From Ureibacillus sp. (GTDB taxonomy: Bacteria > Bacillota > Bacilli > Bacillales_A > Planococcaceae): 64,000 nucleotides of DNA. The position numbers and the translations under genes were made by a program. The stretch lies in the NCBI GenBank assembly GCA_031178355.1, contig JAPSJC010000006.1, positions 1 to 64,000 of the forward strand. The letters run 5' to 3'. Positions within the stretch are counted from its first letter, which is position 1; every line of letters starts with the position of its first letter. Positions 10,105 to 19,875 of the stretch are shown here, piece after piece. The notes beneath the pieces are model-generated. The model had not been told where the DNA came from. It did not search any database and saw only the letters and a program-made list of their open reading frames with translations.

Positions 10105-11187
10105 ATGTTAAAGAGAATTATACAATTTGCATTCTTGTTTATCGGTGGAGCGTTAGGTTTTGTTTTCTTACCGCCATTATACGAAATTATCAATTTATCC
10201 TCTAATCCTTGGCTTAACAATCCATATGTATCGGTAACAATAGGGGCAATTTTGTTATTTGTATTATCTTTTGCATTATCAGATTACTGTGTGAAGTTAA
10301 TTCAATGGTTAGAAGAGGTATTGTTTAAGATACCCGCTGCAGACTTATTATTTGGGACTCTTGGTTTAATAGTAGGTTTAATGGTTGCGTACTTAATTGG
10401 TTTTGCAATTGAACGTATTCAAATACCGATTATTAATGACATCTTCCCGATTTTATTATCGATTATTTTGGGGTATTTAGGATTCCGTGTAGGCTTTACC
10501 AAACGTGATGAACTAAGCCAGATGTTTTCAAAATCAGGACCTGGGTCAAAAAAGAAAATTGGCGATCCGAACAGTGATCAAAAATCATTACTAAAATTAC
10601 TAGATACAAGTGTAATTATTGATGGTCGAATTGCAGATATCTCATCAACAGGATTTATTGAAGGCGTTTTAATTGTTCCACAGTTTGTACTTACAGAGCT
10701 CCAACATATAGCCGATTCTTCTGATACACTGAAAAGAACAAGAGGACGTCGAGGTCTCGATATGTTAAAAAAATTGCAAGACGAACGTGCTACAAATGTG
10801 GTTATTATAGACGATGATTTTGATGATGTACATGAAGTCGATTTAAAGCTGGTCCGACTTGCAAAGAAACTAGGCGCACAAATTGTTACAAATGATTTTA
10901 ACCTAAATAAAGTTAGCGAGTTACATCATGTGCAAGTGTTAAATATCAATGACCTTGCTAATGCAGTAAAACCAGTGGTAATACCTGGCGAGGATATGCA
11001 AGTCGTTGTTATAAAAGATGGTAAAGAACATAATCAAGGTGTCGCTTATTTAGATGACGGTACGATGATTGTGGTAGAAGGCGGTAGAGTTTTTATCGGC
11101 CAATCTATTACAGTAACGGTTACCAGTGTGTTACAAACCTCTGCTGGTCGCATGATTTTTGCCAAACCTAAAGATGAAGTAGCATAA
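10105..11187 (+). CDS. yacL: YacL-type membrane PIN/TRAM domain protein
   Basis: Four N-terminal membrane helices are followed by a cytoplasmic PIN nuclease-like domain starting at LLDTSVIIDGRIADI (acidic residues of the PIN active site present) and a C-terminal TRAM nucleic-acid-binding segment. The family (YacL/PilT N-terminus type) is widespread in Firmicutes; its role is not settled. ATG 10105 is chosen for AAAGGAGGTGA directly upstream, discarding 8 codons of a longer frame. A TATAAT at 10074-10079 may be its -10, with only a poor -35. Confidence 0.92.
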   Translation: MLKRIIQFAFLFIGGALGFVFLPPLYEIINLSSNPWLNNPYVSVTIGAILLFVLSFALSDYCVKLIQWLEEVLFKIPAADLLFGTLGLIVGLMVAYLIGFAIERIQIPIINDIFPILLSIILGYLGFRVGFTKRDELSQMFSKSGPGSKKKIGDPNSDQKSLLKLLDTSVIIDGRIADISSTGFIEGVLIVPQFVLTELQHIADSSDTLKRTRGRRGLDMLKKLQDERATNVVIIDDDFDDVHEVDLKLVRLAKKLGAQIVTNDFNLNKVSELHHVQVLNINDLANAVKPVVIPGEDMQVVVIKDGKEHNQGVAYLDDGTMIVVEGGRVFIGQSITVTVTSVLQTSAGRMIFAKPKDEVA

Positions 11188-11223
11188 CCAATAGCCTTGT
11201 TAAAGAGTAGGAAGTGGATTAAG

Positions 11224-11916
11224 GTGAATTATGAAGTAGTATTACCTGCTGCAGGAAGCGGAAAAAGGATGGGAGCTGGGAAAAATAAATTATTTCTCCT
11301 CCTACAAAATAAACCGATTCTCATCCATACGTTAAATGTATTTCAAGAGGATGATAACTGCACGGGAATTTGGCTAGCGGTTAAACCAGAAGAGCGTGAT
11401 TTTATTCAACAATTACTTCAAGAGCATGGTATTACCAAAGTGAAGGGGTTACCAAATGGTGGAGAAGAACGTCAGCACTCTGTTCATTCTTGTATTAAAG
11501 AAATGGAACAGGTTGATATCGTATTAGTTCATGATGCGGCTAGGCCATTTATCACCCATGAAATCATTTCTAGTCTCGTTAAAGGTGTGTTGGATAAAGG
11601 TGCAGCTATAGCTGGAGTTAGAGCGAAAGATACCATGAAAAAAGTGCATAATGGTGTTATTGTTGAAACGGTAGATCGAGAGAATTTATGGATGATTCAA
11701 ACTCCACAAGCTTTTCGTTTTGATTTATTGTATGAAGCTGAAGATGTTGCGGAGAAAGTTGGTTTCCTAGGTACAGATGAAGCGATGTTAGTAGAACGAC
11801 TAGGTTACCCCGTACATATCGTTGAAGCAAGCTACGATAATATTAAAATGACAACACAAGAAGATATTGTATTAGGTGAAGCAATCCTACGAAAACGTAG
11901 CTTAGAAAAAATATAA
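11224..11916 (+). CDS. ispD: IspD, 2-C-methyl-D-erythritol 4-phosphate cytidylyltransferase
   Basis: Third step of the MEP isoprenoid pathway: MEP plus CTP gives CDP-ME. Shows the nucleotide-binding LPAAGSGKRMG loop near the start with the following lysine, and the HDAARPFI motif. GTG 11224 gives 230 residues, the usual length, and has AGGAAGTGG about 6 bases upstream; the TTG at 11197 would add a nonconserved tail. Likely co-transcribed with yacL. ispF follows after a terminator. Confidence 0.95.
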   Translation: MNYEVVLPAAGSGKRMGAGKNKLFLLLQNKPILIHTLNVFQEDDNCTGIWLAVKPEERDFIQQLLQEHGITKVKGLPNGGEERQHSVHSCIKEMEQVDIVLVHDAARPFITHEIISSLVKGVLDKGAAIAGVRAKDTMKKVHNGVIVETVDRENLWMIQTPQAFRFDLLYEAEDVAEKVGFLGTDEAMLVERLGYPVHIVEASYDNIKMTTQEDIVLGEAILRKRSLEKI

Positions 11917-11925
11917 ATGAAAAGG

Positions 11926-11964
11926 AATCTCGTAAAAGCCATTCCAGGTTAACGAGGTTTTTTT
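11926..11964 (+). terminator. Rho-independent terminator after ispD
   Basis: AATCTCGT/ACGAGGTT stem followed by seven T. Its presence means ispF needs its own promoter or read-through, unlike the usual tight ispD-ispF arrangement. Confidence 0.8.
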
Positions 11965-12226
11965 CATTTTATATAGCCCTATATCCACCATCTACTAGTA
12001 AGTAAAACAAAACCTGTACTGTTGCTAAACCATCTTTTGATAACAATCAGCATATGGCATTTACTTTTATTCAATTTATATCGATAAATTAGAATAATTA
12101 CGCTTACAATCCAAGGTAATGGGAAATATGTTAATATATGAGTTAGAAATATAGATAATTTAAAGTAAAGGATGGTGAAGCTGCAATTGTTATAGTCGTT
12201 TCTATAGCGATAGCAGCAATAATGAT

Positions 12227-12703
12227 ATGTTTCGAGTAGGACAAGGTTTTGACGTTCATGCGTTTGCAGAAGGGCGTCCCTTAATATTAGGTGGAATTAC
12301 AATTCCTCATGATCGTGGACTATTAGGTCATTCTGATGCAGACGTGTTATTACATACAGTAACTGATGCAGCGCTTGGTGCCATTGGTGAAGGGGATATT
12401 GGTCATCATTTTCCAGACACTGACCCTGCGTTTAAAGATGCAGATAGTGCCATGTTATTGGAGCATATATGGAAGATTGTTGAGGGGAAAGGCTATGTTC
12501 TTGGAAATGTAGATTGTACAATTATGGCGCAACGTCCGAAATTAGCGCCTTACATTGAGCAAATGCGTAATCGAATAGCTGAATTACTGAAGGCGGAACC
12601 TTCACAAGTAAATGTTAAAGCAACAACAACAGAAAAACTAGGTTTTACAGGAAGAGAAGAAGGAATTGCTGCCATGGCGACAATTCTACTAATTAAAAAA
12701 TAA
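12227..12703 (+). CDS. ispF: IspF, 2-C-methyl-D-erythritol 2,4-cyclodiphosphate synthase
   Basis: Converts CDP-ME 2-phosphate to MEcPP with release of CMP in the MEP pathway. Metal-binding GFDVHAF (D and H ligands) and the [10 protein letters not shown] motif are intact; 158 residues is normal. The start is fixed by family alignment (MFRVGQGFD), but no good ribosome site precedes it. The 260 bases upstream contain no gene and a hydrophobic, start-less frame that overlaps the ispF start. Confidence 0.96.
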   Translation: MFRVGQGFDVHAFAEGRPLILGGITIPHDRGLLGHSDADVLLHTVTDAALGAIGEGDIGHHFPDTDPAFKDADSAMLLEHIWKIVEGKGYVLGNVDCTIMAQRPKLAPYIEQMRNRIAELLKAEPSQVNVKATTTEKLGFTGREEGIAAMATILLIKK

Positions 12704-12838
12704 GAACTAAGTGGTTTCAGTGATGTATTCCACGCAAATAATATTCTGCAAGAATGAAAAGTAGCACAACTTTCATTTCTTACAACACAATGATAAAATG
12801 TACAAAGCATTTTACATAATTAGGAGGCAATTTAAACT

Positions 12839-14299
12839 ATGACAAAGGAAGTTCGCGTTCGTTATGCGCCAAGTCCAACAGGTTTTCTACACATTGGTGG
12901 AGCACGTACAGCATTATTCAACTATCTATTCGCAAAACATCATAATGGTAAATTTATCGTTCGTATAGAGGATACTGATATTGAACGTAATGTTGAAGGC
13001 GGAGAAGCATCACAACTTGATAATTTACGTTGGTTAGGGATTATTCCAGACGAATCAATTGATATCGGTGGACCTTATGCACCGTATCGTCAAATGGAAC
13101 GTTTAGATATTTATCAAAAACACGCTGAAGAACTATTAGAACGCGGAATAGCTTACAAATGCTTCTGTACGCCTGAAGAATTAGAAGCTTCGCGTGAAGT
13201 GCAAAAAGCAAAAGGTGTAGCAGCACCAACTTATGATGGTAAATGTCGCCATTTAACAACTGAACAAGTTGCAGAAAAAGAAGCAGCAGGAATTCCTCAT
13301 ACAATTCGTATGCGTGTACCTGAGAATACAACATACCATTTCACAGATTTAGTGCGCGGTGATGTAACGTTTGAATCTAAGGATATTGGTGACTGGGTAT
13401 TAGTAAAAGCAAATGGTATACCAACATACAATTATGCGGTTGTATTGGATGATCATTTTATGGATATTACACATGTGTTCCGTGGGGAAGAGCATCTATC
13501 AAATACACCAAAACAAATGATGATTTTTGATGCATTTAATTGGGAATACCCACAATATGGTCATATGACATTAATCGTGAATGAAGACCATAAAAAATTA
13601 TCAAAACGTGATGAATCCATTATTCAATTCGTTGCTCAGTATAAAGACCTTGGTTACTTACCAGAGGCGATGTTTAACTTCTTTGCACTACTTGGTTGGT
13701 CTCCAGAAGGTGAAGAAGAGATCTTCACGAAAGAACAATTCATTGAAATGTTCGATGAAAAACGTCTTTCTAAGTCACCATCTATGTTTGATAAAAATAA
13801 ACTAACATGGATGAATAACCAATATATTAAAAAAGTAACTTTAGAAGAAGCGGTTGCATTGTCTTTACCACATTTGCAAAAAGCGGGCTTACTTCCAGAG
13901 GTATTAACAGAAGAACAAAGTGCGTGGGCAACAGCTTTAATCGGTTTATATCATAACCAAATGAGTTATGGTGCGGAAATCGTTGAATTATCTAGCCTAT
14001 TCTTCAAAGATGAGATTGAATATGATGAAGAATCAAAAGAAGTTTTAGCTGGAGAACAAATTTCTGAAGTGATGATTTCATTTAAAGCACAACTTGAAGC
14101 GTTAGAAAGCTTTGATGCTCCATCTATTAAGGCGGCTATTAAAGCAGTTCAAAAGGAAACTGGTCATAAAGGGAAAAACTTATTTATGCCAATTCGTGTT
14201 GTGACAACAGGTCAAATGCACGGTCCTGAATTAGCGGATGCAATTGCTCTAATTGGTAAGGAAAAAGTAATTGAACGCGTATCTAAACTTGCGAATTAG
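12839..14299 (+). CDS. gltX: GltX, glutamyl-tRNA synthetase
   Basis: Class I synthetase that charges tRNA-Glu; in Bacillales it also mischarges tRNA-Gln for the GatCAB amidotransferase (family knowledge). ATP-binding [16 protein letters not shown] near the N-terminus is the HIGH signature and KKLSKRDES is the KMSKS equivalent. 486 residues. TAGGAGGC precedes the ATG. Followed by the promoter and T-box leader of cysS. Confidence 0.97.
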   Translation: MTKEVRVRYAPSPTGFLHIGGARTALFNYLFAKHHNGKFIVRIEDTDIERNVEGGEASQLDNLRWLGIIPDESIDIGGPYAPYRQMERLDIYQKHAEELLERGIAYKCFCTPEELEASREVQKAKGVAAPTYDGKCRHLTTEQVAEKEAAGIPHTIRMRVPENTTYHFTDLVRGDVTFESKDIGDWVLVKANGIPTYNYAVVLDDHFMDITHVFRGEEHLSNTPKQMMIFDAFNWEYPQYGHMTLIVNEDHKKLSKRDESIIQFVAQYKDLGYLPEAMFNFFALLGWSPEGEEEIFTKEQFIEMFDEKRLSKSPSMFDKNKLTWMNNQYIKKVTLEEAVALSLPHLQKAGLLPEVLTEEQSAWATALIGLYHNQMSYGAEIVELSSLFFKDEIEYDEESKEVLAGEQISEVMISFKAQLEALESFDAPSIKAAIKAVQKETGHKGKNLFMPIRVVTTGQMHGPELADAIALIGKEKVIERVSKLAN

Positions 14300-14305
14300 T
14301 ACTAT

Positions 14306-14333
14306 TTGACTTTTAGCGCGACTGAGGTAAAAT
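14306..14333 (+). promoter_or_regulatory. promoter of the T-box/cysS unit
   Basis: TTGACT (14306-14311), 16-base spacer, TAAAAT (14328-14333). It lies immediately after the gltX stop and drives the leader below, so cysS is transcribed separately from gltX as well as possibly by read-through. Confidence 0.65.
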
Positions 14334-14339
14334 GGATTT

Positions 14340-14665
14340 ACAAAATGGTAAAAAAATAAGCGTACTATAGATGAAGTTATTTTGAACGATACACGTAAAA
14401 GAACTGAATATTAAATAAGCGTTGAGAAGGAGAAGTACGTAAAATAAGTCTTAAAGAGAGGGTCATCATCGGCTGCAAGTGACCTAGGCCTCTATTTTAC
14501 GGAAATGCACCTTTGAGCACGATGCTGAACATATAAAGTAGGCAAGTCGGAATTGTCCTCGTTATTGGACTTTTGAGCGGAAGGTACAGTACTACCTTCA
14601 ATCAGAGTGGAACCACGTAATTTAAAGCGTCTCTGTCATTTTTTTAAAATGATAGAGACGTTTTT
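14340..14665 (+). ncRNA. T-box leader (cysteine specifier) upstream of cysS
   Basis: The hallmark AGAGTGGAACCACG (14604-14617) is followed by a 13-base-pair terminator (arms about 14628-14640 and 14648-14660) and TTTTT. Stem I features are present, with TGC (14506-14508) in the context GGAAATGCACCTTTGAG, which fits the specifier position and reads as a cysteine codon. Uncharged tRNA-Cys would stabilise the antiterminator and allow expression of cysS. The usual first target, cysE, is missing. Confidence 0.93.
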
Positions 14666-14822
14666 CTTTTTAGAAATAAGTTTTAGAATTGCTATATGGT
14701 GGTAAAGTAAAAGAAGAAATAAGAAAATGTACGAAATCGCCAATTGGAATTACATTAGATCAACAAATATCAATTTGACCTGGTATGCTTAAATAGCTGA
14801 GTTTCAAAGGAGGAGATAGTAA

Positions 14823-16226
14823 GTGTCAATCCAGATTTTTAACTCTCTAACGAGACAAAAGGAACCATTCGTTCCACTTGAAGAAGGTAAAGTGAAAATG
14901 TATGTATGTGGACCAACAGTCTACAATTTTATTCATATAGGAAATGCTCGACCTGTTATTGTTTACGATACGGTTAGAAGATACTTCCAATACAAAGGGT
15001 ATGACGTAAAGTATGTTTCCAATTTTACGGATGTAGATGACAAAATCATTAAAGCCGCCAATGAACTAGGAGAAGATGTTTTTGAATTAACAGAGCGTTT
15101 TATTAATGCATATTTCGAAGACATTACAGCATTAGGATGTCAAAAGGCGGATGTGCACCCACGTGTTACGAATCATATGGAAGATATCATAGAATTTATA
15201 AAAGTTTTAGTAGAGAAAGACTATGCATATGAATCACAAGGTGATGTTTATTACCGAACTCGTAAGTTTAATGGTTATGGTAAGTTAAGTCACCAATCGA
15301 TTGATGACTTAAAGGTTGGAGCTCGGATTGAGGCTGGGGAGAAGAAAGAAGACCCACTTGATTTTGCGCTTTGGAAAGCTGCTAAACCAGGAGAAATTCA
15401 CTGGTCTAGTCCGTGGGGAGAAGGACGACCTGGCTGGCATATAGAGTGTTCTGTTATGGCTAGAGAGCATCTTGGGGATACGATTGACATTCACGCAGGT
15501 GGTCAAGATTTAACTTTCCCTCACCATGAAAATGAAATCGCTCAATCAGAAGCGTTTACAGGGAAAACATTTGCAAAGTATTGGATGCACAATGGATACA
15601 TTAATATAGACAATGAAAAAATGTCTAAATCATTAGGCAACTTTGTTTTGGTAAATGATATTAGAAAGCAGCTTAACCCTCAAATATTGAGATTCTTTAT
15701 GCTATCAGTTCACTATAGACATCCTATTAACTTTGCTCAAGACTTAGTTGAGTCTGCAAAGGCAGGATTAGAACGTTTGCGAACAGCTTATTCAAATATT
15801 GAATATAGATTAACGAAAACAACAGGTTTATCAGATGATGGTAATGAGTGGGTACAAAAAATTGCAGAAGTTAAAAAACAATTTGAAGATGCAATGGATG
15901 ATGATTTTAATACAGCTAATGGTATTTCAGCTTTATTTGAATTAGCGCGAATTGCAAACACTTATTTAAATGAAAGCAATACAGAAGAACGTGTGTTAAA
16001 AGCATTTATTGAAACATTTGATCAGTTGGGTGGAGTGTTAGGTATCCAATTTAAAACTGAAATTGAATTGTTAGATGAAGAAATTGAAGCAATGATTGAA
16101 GAGCGCAATAATGCAAGAAAGAACCGTGACTTCGCAAAATCAGATGAAATCCGTGATAAACTTCTCGAAATGAATATCGTTCTAGAAGATACTCGTCAAG
16201 GAACACGCTGGAAACGAGGCCTTTAA
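14823..16226 (+). CDS. cysS: CysS, cysteinyl-tRNA synthetase
   Basis: Charges tRNA-Cys. CGPTVYN supplies a zinc-ligand cysteine (C29), HIGN (38-41) is the HIGH motif and KMSKS is at 266-270; 467 residues. GTG start with AAAGGAGGAGA upstream. Under T-box control. The 157 bases between the T-box terminator and this start hold no serine acetyltransferase (cysE) gene, unlike the common cysE-cysS order. Confidence 0.97.
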   Translation: MSIQIFNSLTRQKEPFVPLEEGKVKMYVCGPTVYNFIHIGNARPVIVYDTVRRYFQYKGYDVKYVSNFTDVDDKIIKAANELGEDVFELTERFINAYFEDITALGCQKADVHPRVTNHMEDIIEFIKVLVEKDYAYESQGDVYYRTRKFNGYGKLSHQSIDDLKVGARIEAGEKKEDPLDFALWKAAKPGEIHWSSPWGEGRPGWHIECSVMAREHLGDTIDIHAGGQDLTFPHHENEIAQSEAFTGKTFAKYWMHNGYINIDNEKMSKSLGNFVLVNDIRKQLNPQILRFFMLSVHYRHPINFAQDLVESAKAGLERLRTAYSNIEYRLTKTTGLSDDGNEWVQKIAEVKKQFEDAMDDDFNTANGISALFELARIANTYLNESNTEERVLKAFIETFDQLGGVLGIQFKTEIELLDEEIEAMIEERNNARKNRDFAKSDEIRDKLLEMNIVLEDTRQGTRWKRGL

Positions 16227-16227
16227 A

Positions 16228-16647
16228 ATGGCGCAATTGCGTATAGAAGATGTAAAGCAGCTCAATGCATTAGCATTGGCTTATATGGGAGATGCTGTTC
16301 TTGAACAAAAAGTTCGAGAACAACTTCTTCTAGCTGGACGAGCTAAACCAAATCATTTGCATAAAGAAGCAACTCATTATGTTTCTGCTAAAGCACAATC
16401 TATGGTCGTTCACCGACTCTTAGCGGAAGGTTTTTTAACTGATGAAGAAATAGCTGTTTTTAAAAGAGGTAGAAATGCAAAATCAGGGTCAGTTCCAAAA
16501 AATACAGACGTTCAAACATATCGTAACAGTTCGGGTTTTGAAGCAGTGTTAGGTTATTTGTATTTAACCAAACAAACGGAGCGAGTTTACGAAGTAATTG
16601 ATTATGCTATTGCAATTGTTGAACAATCGAAAGGAGCAACAACATGA
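16228..16647 (+). CDS. mrnC: MrnC, mini-ribonuclease III
   Basis: Lacks the double-stranded RNA-binding domain of RNase III and matures the ends of 23S rRNA. The RNase III signature appears as [11 protein letters not shown] with catalytic acidic residues, and the second acidic cluster lies near the C-terminus (EAVLGYLYL). 139 residues is normal. The ATG begins one base after the cysS stop and its end overlaps rlmB (ATGA), so cysS-mrnC-rlmB are coupled. Confidence 0.95.
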   Translation: MAQLRIEDVKQLNALALAYMGDAVLEQKVREQLLLAGRAKPNHLHKEATHYVSAKAQSMVVHRLLAEGFLTDEEIAVFKRGRNAKSGSVPKNTDVQTYRNSSGFEAVLGYLYLTKQTERVYEVIDYAIAIVEQSKGATT

Positions 16648-17399
16648 CAGAGCAAAATGGTGAAATGATTGCTGGTAAAAATCCTGTACTAGAAGCTCTT
16701 CGTTCAGGTCGTGAGATAAACAAAGTATGGATAGCTGAGGGAGTAAAAAAGACAGGTATAAATGAAATACTTGACTTAGCTAGAGAACGCGGGGTACTCG
16801 TACAATTTGTACCGAAGAAAAAAGTAGATCAATTATCAAGCGAGAATCATCAAGGGATTGTCGCATCGGTTGCAGCATACAAATATGCAGAACTAGATGA
16901 TTTATTTAATGCTGCAAAAGAAAAAAATGAAGATCCATTCTTTTTAATTTTAGATGAACTAGAAGATCCGCATAATTTAGGATCAATTATGCGTACTGCA
17001 GATGCAATAGGTGTACATGGAATTATTATTCCTAAAAGACGTTCTGTTGGTTTAACGGCAGTTGTAGCAAAATCTTCAACAGGAGCAATTGAACATGTTC
17101 CTGTGGTTAGAGTGACGAATTTAGCTCAAACTGTTGATGAACTTAAGGACAAAGGAGTTTGGATTGCAGGAACTGATGCCAAAGGATCGGTTGATTATCG
17201 TAAAATGGACGCAACATTACCACTAGCAATTATAATTGGTAGTGAAGGGCGTGGAATGAGCAGACTATTAAAGGATAAATGTGACTTTTTATATCACTTA
17301 CCAATGGTTGGGCACGTCACTTCTTTAAATGCATCTGTAGCCGCAGCGTTATTAATGTATGAAGTTTATCGTAAAAGACAAGAACGAGTGGAAAAATAA
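16644..17399 (+). CDS. rlmB: RlmB, 23S rRNA 2'-O-ribose methyltransferase (SpoU family)
   Basis: Methylates a peptidyl-transferase-region guanosine using SAM. SpoU motifs are visible: [16 protein letters not shown] (motif 1), IGSEGRGMS (motif 2) and [13 protein letters not shown] (motif 3), forming the trefoil-knot SAM site; the N-terminal quarter is the substrate-binding domain. 251 residues. Start overlaps the mrnC stop. Confidence 0.95.
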   Translation: MTEQNGEMIAGKNPVLEALRSGREINKVWIAEGVKKTGINEILDLARERGVLVQFVPKKKVDQLSSENHQGIVASVAAYKYAELDDLFNAAKEKNEDPFFLILDELEDPHNLGSIMRTADAIGVHGIIIPKRRSVGLTAVVAKSSTGAIEHVPVVRVTNLAQTVDELKDKGVWIAGTDAKGSVDYRKMDATLPLAIIIGSEGRGMSRLLKDKCDFLYHLPMVGHVTSLNASVAAALLMYEVYRKRQERVEK

Positions 17400-17404
17400 C
17401 CTCC

Positions 17405-17917
17405 ATGCAAACTATTTTGATAGTAGATGGCTACAACATGATTGGTGCTTGGAAAGAGCTAAGACCACTTCGTGATTCGGATTTTGAAGCAGCACGTAAT
17501 CGACTAATTGAGATCATGGCTGAGTACAAGGCAGCAATGGGGTGGAGAGTCATTGTTGTCTTTGATGCTCACTTAGTACCTGGAGTTGAACAGACTTATA
17601 TTCACAATGCTGTTGAAGTGATTTATACACGGAAAAATGAAACTGCAGATGAAAGAATTGAAAAACTAACTAATGAATTAAAGGGCCGAAAAATACAAAT
17701 CTATGTAGCAACTTCAGATATGACAGAACAAAATGTAATCTTTGGCCAAGGTGCGCTTCGCAAGTCAGCAAGAGAGCTAGAAATTGAAGTGCAAATTATT
17801 CAATCTAAAATATCCTCTGATGTAAAAACGATTAAAGTAGAAAAACCTGCTAGTAGAATCAATCTACCAAAAGAGATAGAAATAGAATTCGAGAAATGGA
17901 GAAGAGGTTTGAAATAA
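17405..17917 (+). CDS. rae1: Rae1 (YacP), ribosome-associated A-site mRNA endonuclease
   Basis: NYN/PIN-like nuclease that cleaves certain mRNAs in the ribosomal A site in B. subtilis. The domain starts with ILIVDGYNMIGAW; the acidic active-site positions VDGYN, the TADERIE segment and ATSDMTEQ are present. 170 residues. Five bases separate it from rlmB, so it is in the same operon of RNA-maturation genes. An unusual weak spacing (CTCC before ATG) suggests coupling to rlmB translation. Confidence 0.92.
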   Translation: MQTILIVDGYNMIGAWKELRPLRDSDFEAARNRLIEIMAEYKAAMGWRVIVVFDAHLVPGVEQTYIHNAVEVIYTRKNETADERIEKLTNELKGRKIQIYVATSDMTEQNVIFGQGALRKSARELEIEVQIIQSKISSDVKTIKVEKPASRINLPKEIEIEFEKWRRGLK

Positions 17918-17921
17918 CTGA

Positions 17922-17951
17922 TTGACCTATATTTTCCAATTCCGTTATACT
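17922..17951 (+). promoter_or_regulatory. sigH promoter
   Basis: TTGACC (17922-17927), 18-base spacer, TATACT (17946-17951), about 30 bases before the sigH start. SigA-type; no AbrB site can be called by eye. Confidence 0.7.
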
Positions 17952-17988
17952 GTTTTTAAACGATTCTTAGCATTTTGAGGTGAAGCCG

Positions 17989-18636
17989 TTGCTAAAAAAC
18001 ATTCAAATGCAAGTATTACAAAGGTTTGACGATTATACAGATGAGCAACTAGTTGAATTAGTACATCAAGGAAGCGCAGATGCGTTGGATTATTTAATTA
18101 CGAAATATAGATTGTTTGTTAAAGCGAAGGCACGTTCTTATTTTTTAATTGGTGCTGATAAGGAAGATATTGTTCAAGAGGGAATGATAGGTTTATATAA
18201 AGCAATCCGAGATTTTAAGGAAGACAAGCTATCTTCGTTTCGAGCATTTGCTGAACTATGTATTACTCGTCAGATTATCACTGCTATTAAGACGGCTACC
18301 CGCCAGAAGCATATTCCGCTTAATTCCTATGTTTCTCTCGATAAACCAATCTATGATGAAGAGTCTGATAGAACGCTATTAGATGTAATTACTGGGTCAG
18401 AATCAGAGGATCCAGAACATCTGATGATACATCGTGAAGAGTATTCTCATTTAGAAGGGAAAATAGGAGAAATTCTAAGTGAACTAGAACAACAAGTACT
18501 AGCTCTTTACTTAGATGGACAATCCTATAATGAGATATCAGAAGAATTAAACCGGCATGTGAAGTCGATAGATAACGCTTTACAACGTGTAAAACGCAAG
18601 TTAGAACGTCACCTAGAAATTGATCAACTAATTTAG
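17989..18636 (+). CDS. sigH: SigH, sporulation/stationary-phase sigma factor
   Basis: RNA polymerase sigma-30/H that starts the sporulation programme. Region 2 motif (ALDYLITKYR, KEDIVQEGMIGLYKAI) and region 4 helix-turn-helix (SYNEISEELNRHVKSIDNALQRVK) are near-identical to B. subtilis SigH as I recall it. TTG 17989 is chosen for GAGGTG 6 bases before it, giving 215 residues; GTG 17980 would sit inside the ribosome site. Its presence suggests a spore-forming lineage. Confidence 0.95.
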   Translation: MLKNIQMQVLQRFDDYTDEQLVELVHQGSADALDYLITKYRLFVKAKARSYFLIGADKEDIVQEGMIGLYKAIRDFKEDKLSSFRAFAELCITRQIITAIKTATRQKHIPLNSYVSLDKPIYDEESDRTLLDVITGSESEDPEHLMIHREEYSHLEGKIGEILSELEQQVLALYLDGQSYNEISEELNRHVKSIDNALQRVKRKLERHLEIDQLI

Positions 18637-18731
18637 TGTAACATGACATTTGACTTCTAGGAATATTGACATGTTACTTTTTAGGTGATAGTCTTTATAA
18701 GACATACTATGTAAAAAGAGTGATGCTTTTT

Positions 18732-18878
18732 ATGGTAAAAAAAATAGTTCTAAGTTGTGAAAAATGTGGGACAAGAAACTACACATTTCCAGAAAAAACA
18801 GAATCAACTAAACGTCTTGAATTAAAAAAGTTTTGTTCGAATTGTAATGAACATACGGTTCATAAACAAACAAAATGA
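18732..18878 (+). CDS. rpmG: ribosomal protein L33
   Basis: 48-residue large-subunit protein of the zinc-type L33 class: CEKCG and CSNC cysteine pairs are both intact. ATG 18732 starts the conserved MVKKIVLSCEKCG; an ATG at 18723 would add three residues. AAAGAGTG is the likely ribosome site. Lies between sigH and secE as in Bacillus. Confidence 0.94.
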   Translation: MVKKIVLSCEKCGTRNYTFPEKTESTKRLELKKFCSNCNEHTVHKQTK

Positions 18879-18960
18879 TACTATAAATTCAATGAGTTCG
18901 ATGCTTTAATTGGGGTAATGAATACGTAGAATAGACGAGTAATTCGGAGGTTAAGCTGTA

Positions 18961-19146
18961 ATGGGCAAGTTAAAAGAATTTTTCCGTAACGTAATGTCAG
19001 AAATGAGAAAAACTAGCTGGCCGAAAAGTAAAGAGTTAACGAAATATACGGTAGTAGTAATTTCGACGGTTATCTTTTTTGCAGTGTTTTTCATGCTAGT
19101 TGATTTAGGAATTTCAAGTTTAGTTCGTTGGTATTTTGCGCTATAA
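18961..19146 (+). CDS. secE: SecE, preprotein translocase subunit
   Basis: Essential partner of SecY. 61 residues: amphipathic cytoplasmic helix ([21 protein letters not shown]) and a single C-terminal membrane helix (about 28-50), the minimal Gram-positive form. CGGAGGT precedes the ATG. Followed by a terminator, so nusG is transcribed separately. Confidence 0.96.
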   Translation: MGKLKEFFRNVMSEMRKTSWPKSKELTKYTVVVISTVIFFAVFFMLVDLGISSLVRWYFAL

Positions 19147-19173
19147 TAATTACAATGTGAATATTTTGAAAAT

Positions 19174-19202
19174 AGCCCGTCCAATTTTTAACGGGTTTTT
19201 TT
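19174..19202 (+). terminator. Rho-independent terminator after secE
   Basis: AGCCCGT/ACGGGTT arms with an internal G-T pair, then a run of T. Confidence 0.8.
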
Positions 19203-19252
19203 CATTTGTTTTATAATAAAAATGTAAAGCTATACGCCTTGTCGTATATGTA

Positions 19253-19284
19253 AAGGAGGAACGGACTTAATAGTCCTACTAAAT
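19253..19284 (+). promoter_or_regulatory. nusG translation start region with spacer hairpin
   Basis: A strong AAGGAGGA (19253-19260) lies 24 bases before the nusG ATG, too far for normal use. The spacer contains a perfect GGACT-TAAT-AGTCC hairpin (19263-19276); folding it leaves 10 unpaired bases, close to an ordinary Shine-Dalgarno distance. No alternative in-frame start lies between. Confidence 0.6.
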
Positions 19285-19821
19285 ATGGAGAAAAATTGGT
19301 ATGTAGTTCATACTTATTCTGGTTATGAAAATCGAGTAAAAGCAAATCTCGAAAAACGTGTTGAAACAATGGGCATGCAAGATAATATTTTCAGGGTAAT
19401 CGTTGCAGAACACGAAGAGACAGATTTAAAAGATGGTAAAAAGAAAACAGTTATGCGTAAAGTTTTTCCTGGATACGTTCTAGTTGAAATGATTTTGACA
19501 GATGAATCTTGGTATGTTGTTCGTAACACTCCAGGTGTAACTGGCTTTATCGGTTCTTCTGGTGGTGGAGCAAAGCCAACTCCGTTACTACCTGAAGAAG
19601 CAGAGCGTCTCTTGAAACAAATGGGCATTAATAAGAAAACAGTTGGAGAAATTGATCTTACAATTGGAGAGTTAGTTGAAGTATTAGAAGGACCGTTTGC
19701 TCACTTCCAAGGGAAAGTTGAAGAAGTGGATATTGACAAAGGTAAAGTGAAAGTAAGTGTCGATATGTTCGGTCGAGAAACAAAAATGGAGCTTGACTTC
19801 GAGCAAATTCAAAAAATATAG
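19285..19821 (+). CDS. nusG: NusG, transcription elongation/termination factor
   Basis: Binds the polymerase clamp, modulates pausing and couples transcription to translation. N-terminal NGN domain (EKNWYVVHTYSGYENRVKAN; FPGYVLVEM) and C-terminal KOW domain (VLEGPFAHFQGKVEEVD). 178 residues. The start is fixed by the family MEKNWYVVHTYSG; see the hairpin-spaced ribosome site just upstream. Confidence 0.97.
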   Translation: MEKNWYVVHTYSGYENRVKANLEKRVETMGMQDNIFRVIVAEHEETDLKDGKKKTVMRKVFPGYVLVEMILTDESWYVVRNTPGVTGFIGSSGGGAKPTPLLPEEAERLLKQMGINKKTVGEIDLTIGELVEVLEGPFAHFQGKVEEVDIDKGKVKVSVDMFGRETKMELDFEQIQKI

Positions 19822-19840
19822 TAATAAATTGTTTTTTCAC

Positions 19841-19869
19841 TTGCTAATAAGTATTAAAAGTGATATCAT
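19841..19869 (+). promoter_or_regulatory. rplK operon promoter
   Basis: TTGCTA (19841-19846), 17-base spacer, TATCAT (19864-19869). It begins a leader of about 120 bases before rplK. Confidence 0.75.
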
Positions 19870-19875
19870 TTCATA

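Noticed and set aside
12185-12240. Hydrophobic peptide frame overlapping the ispF start as a gene
   Set aside because: No start codon or ribosome site; only a short hydrophobic stretch.
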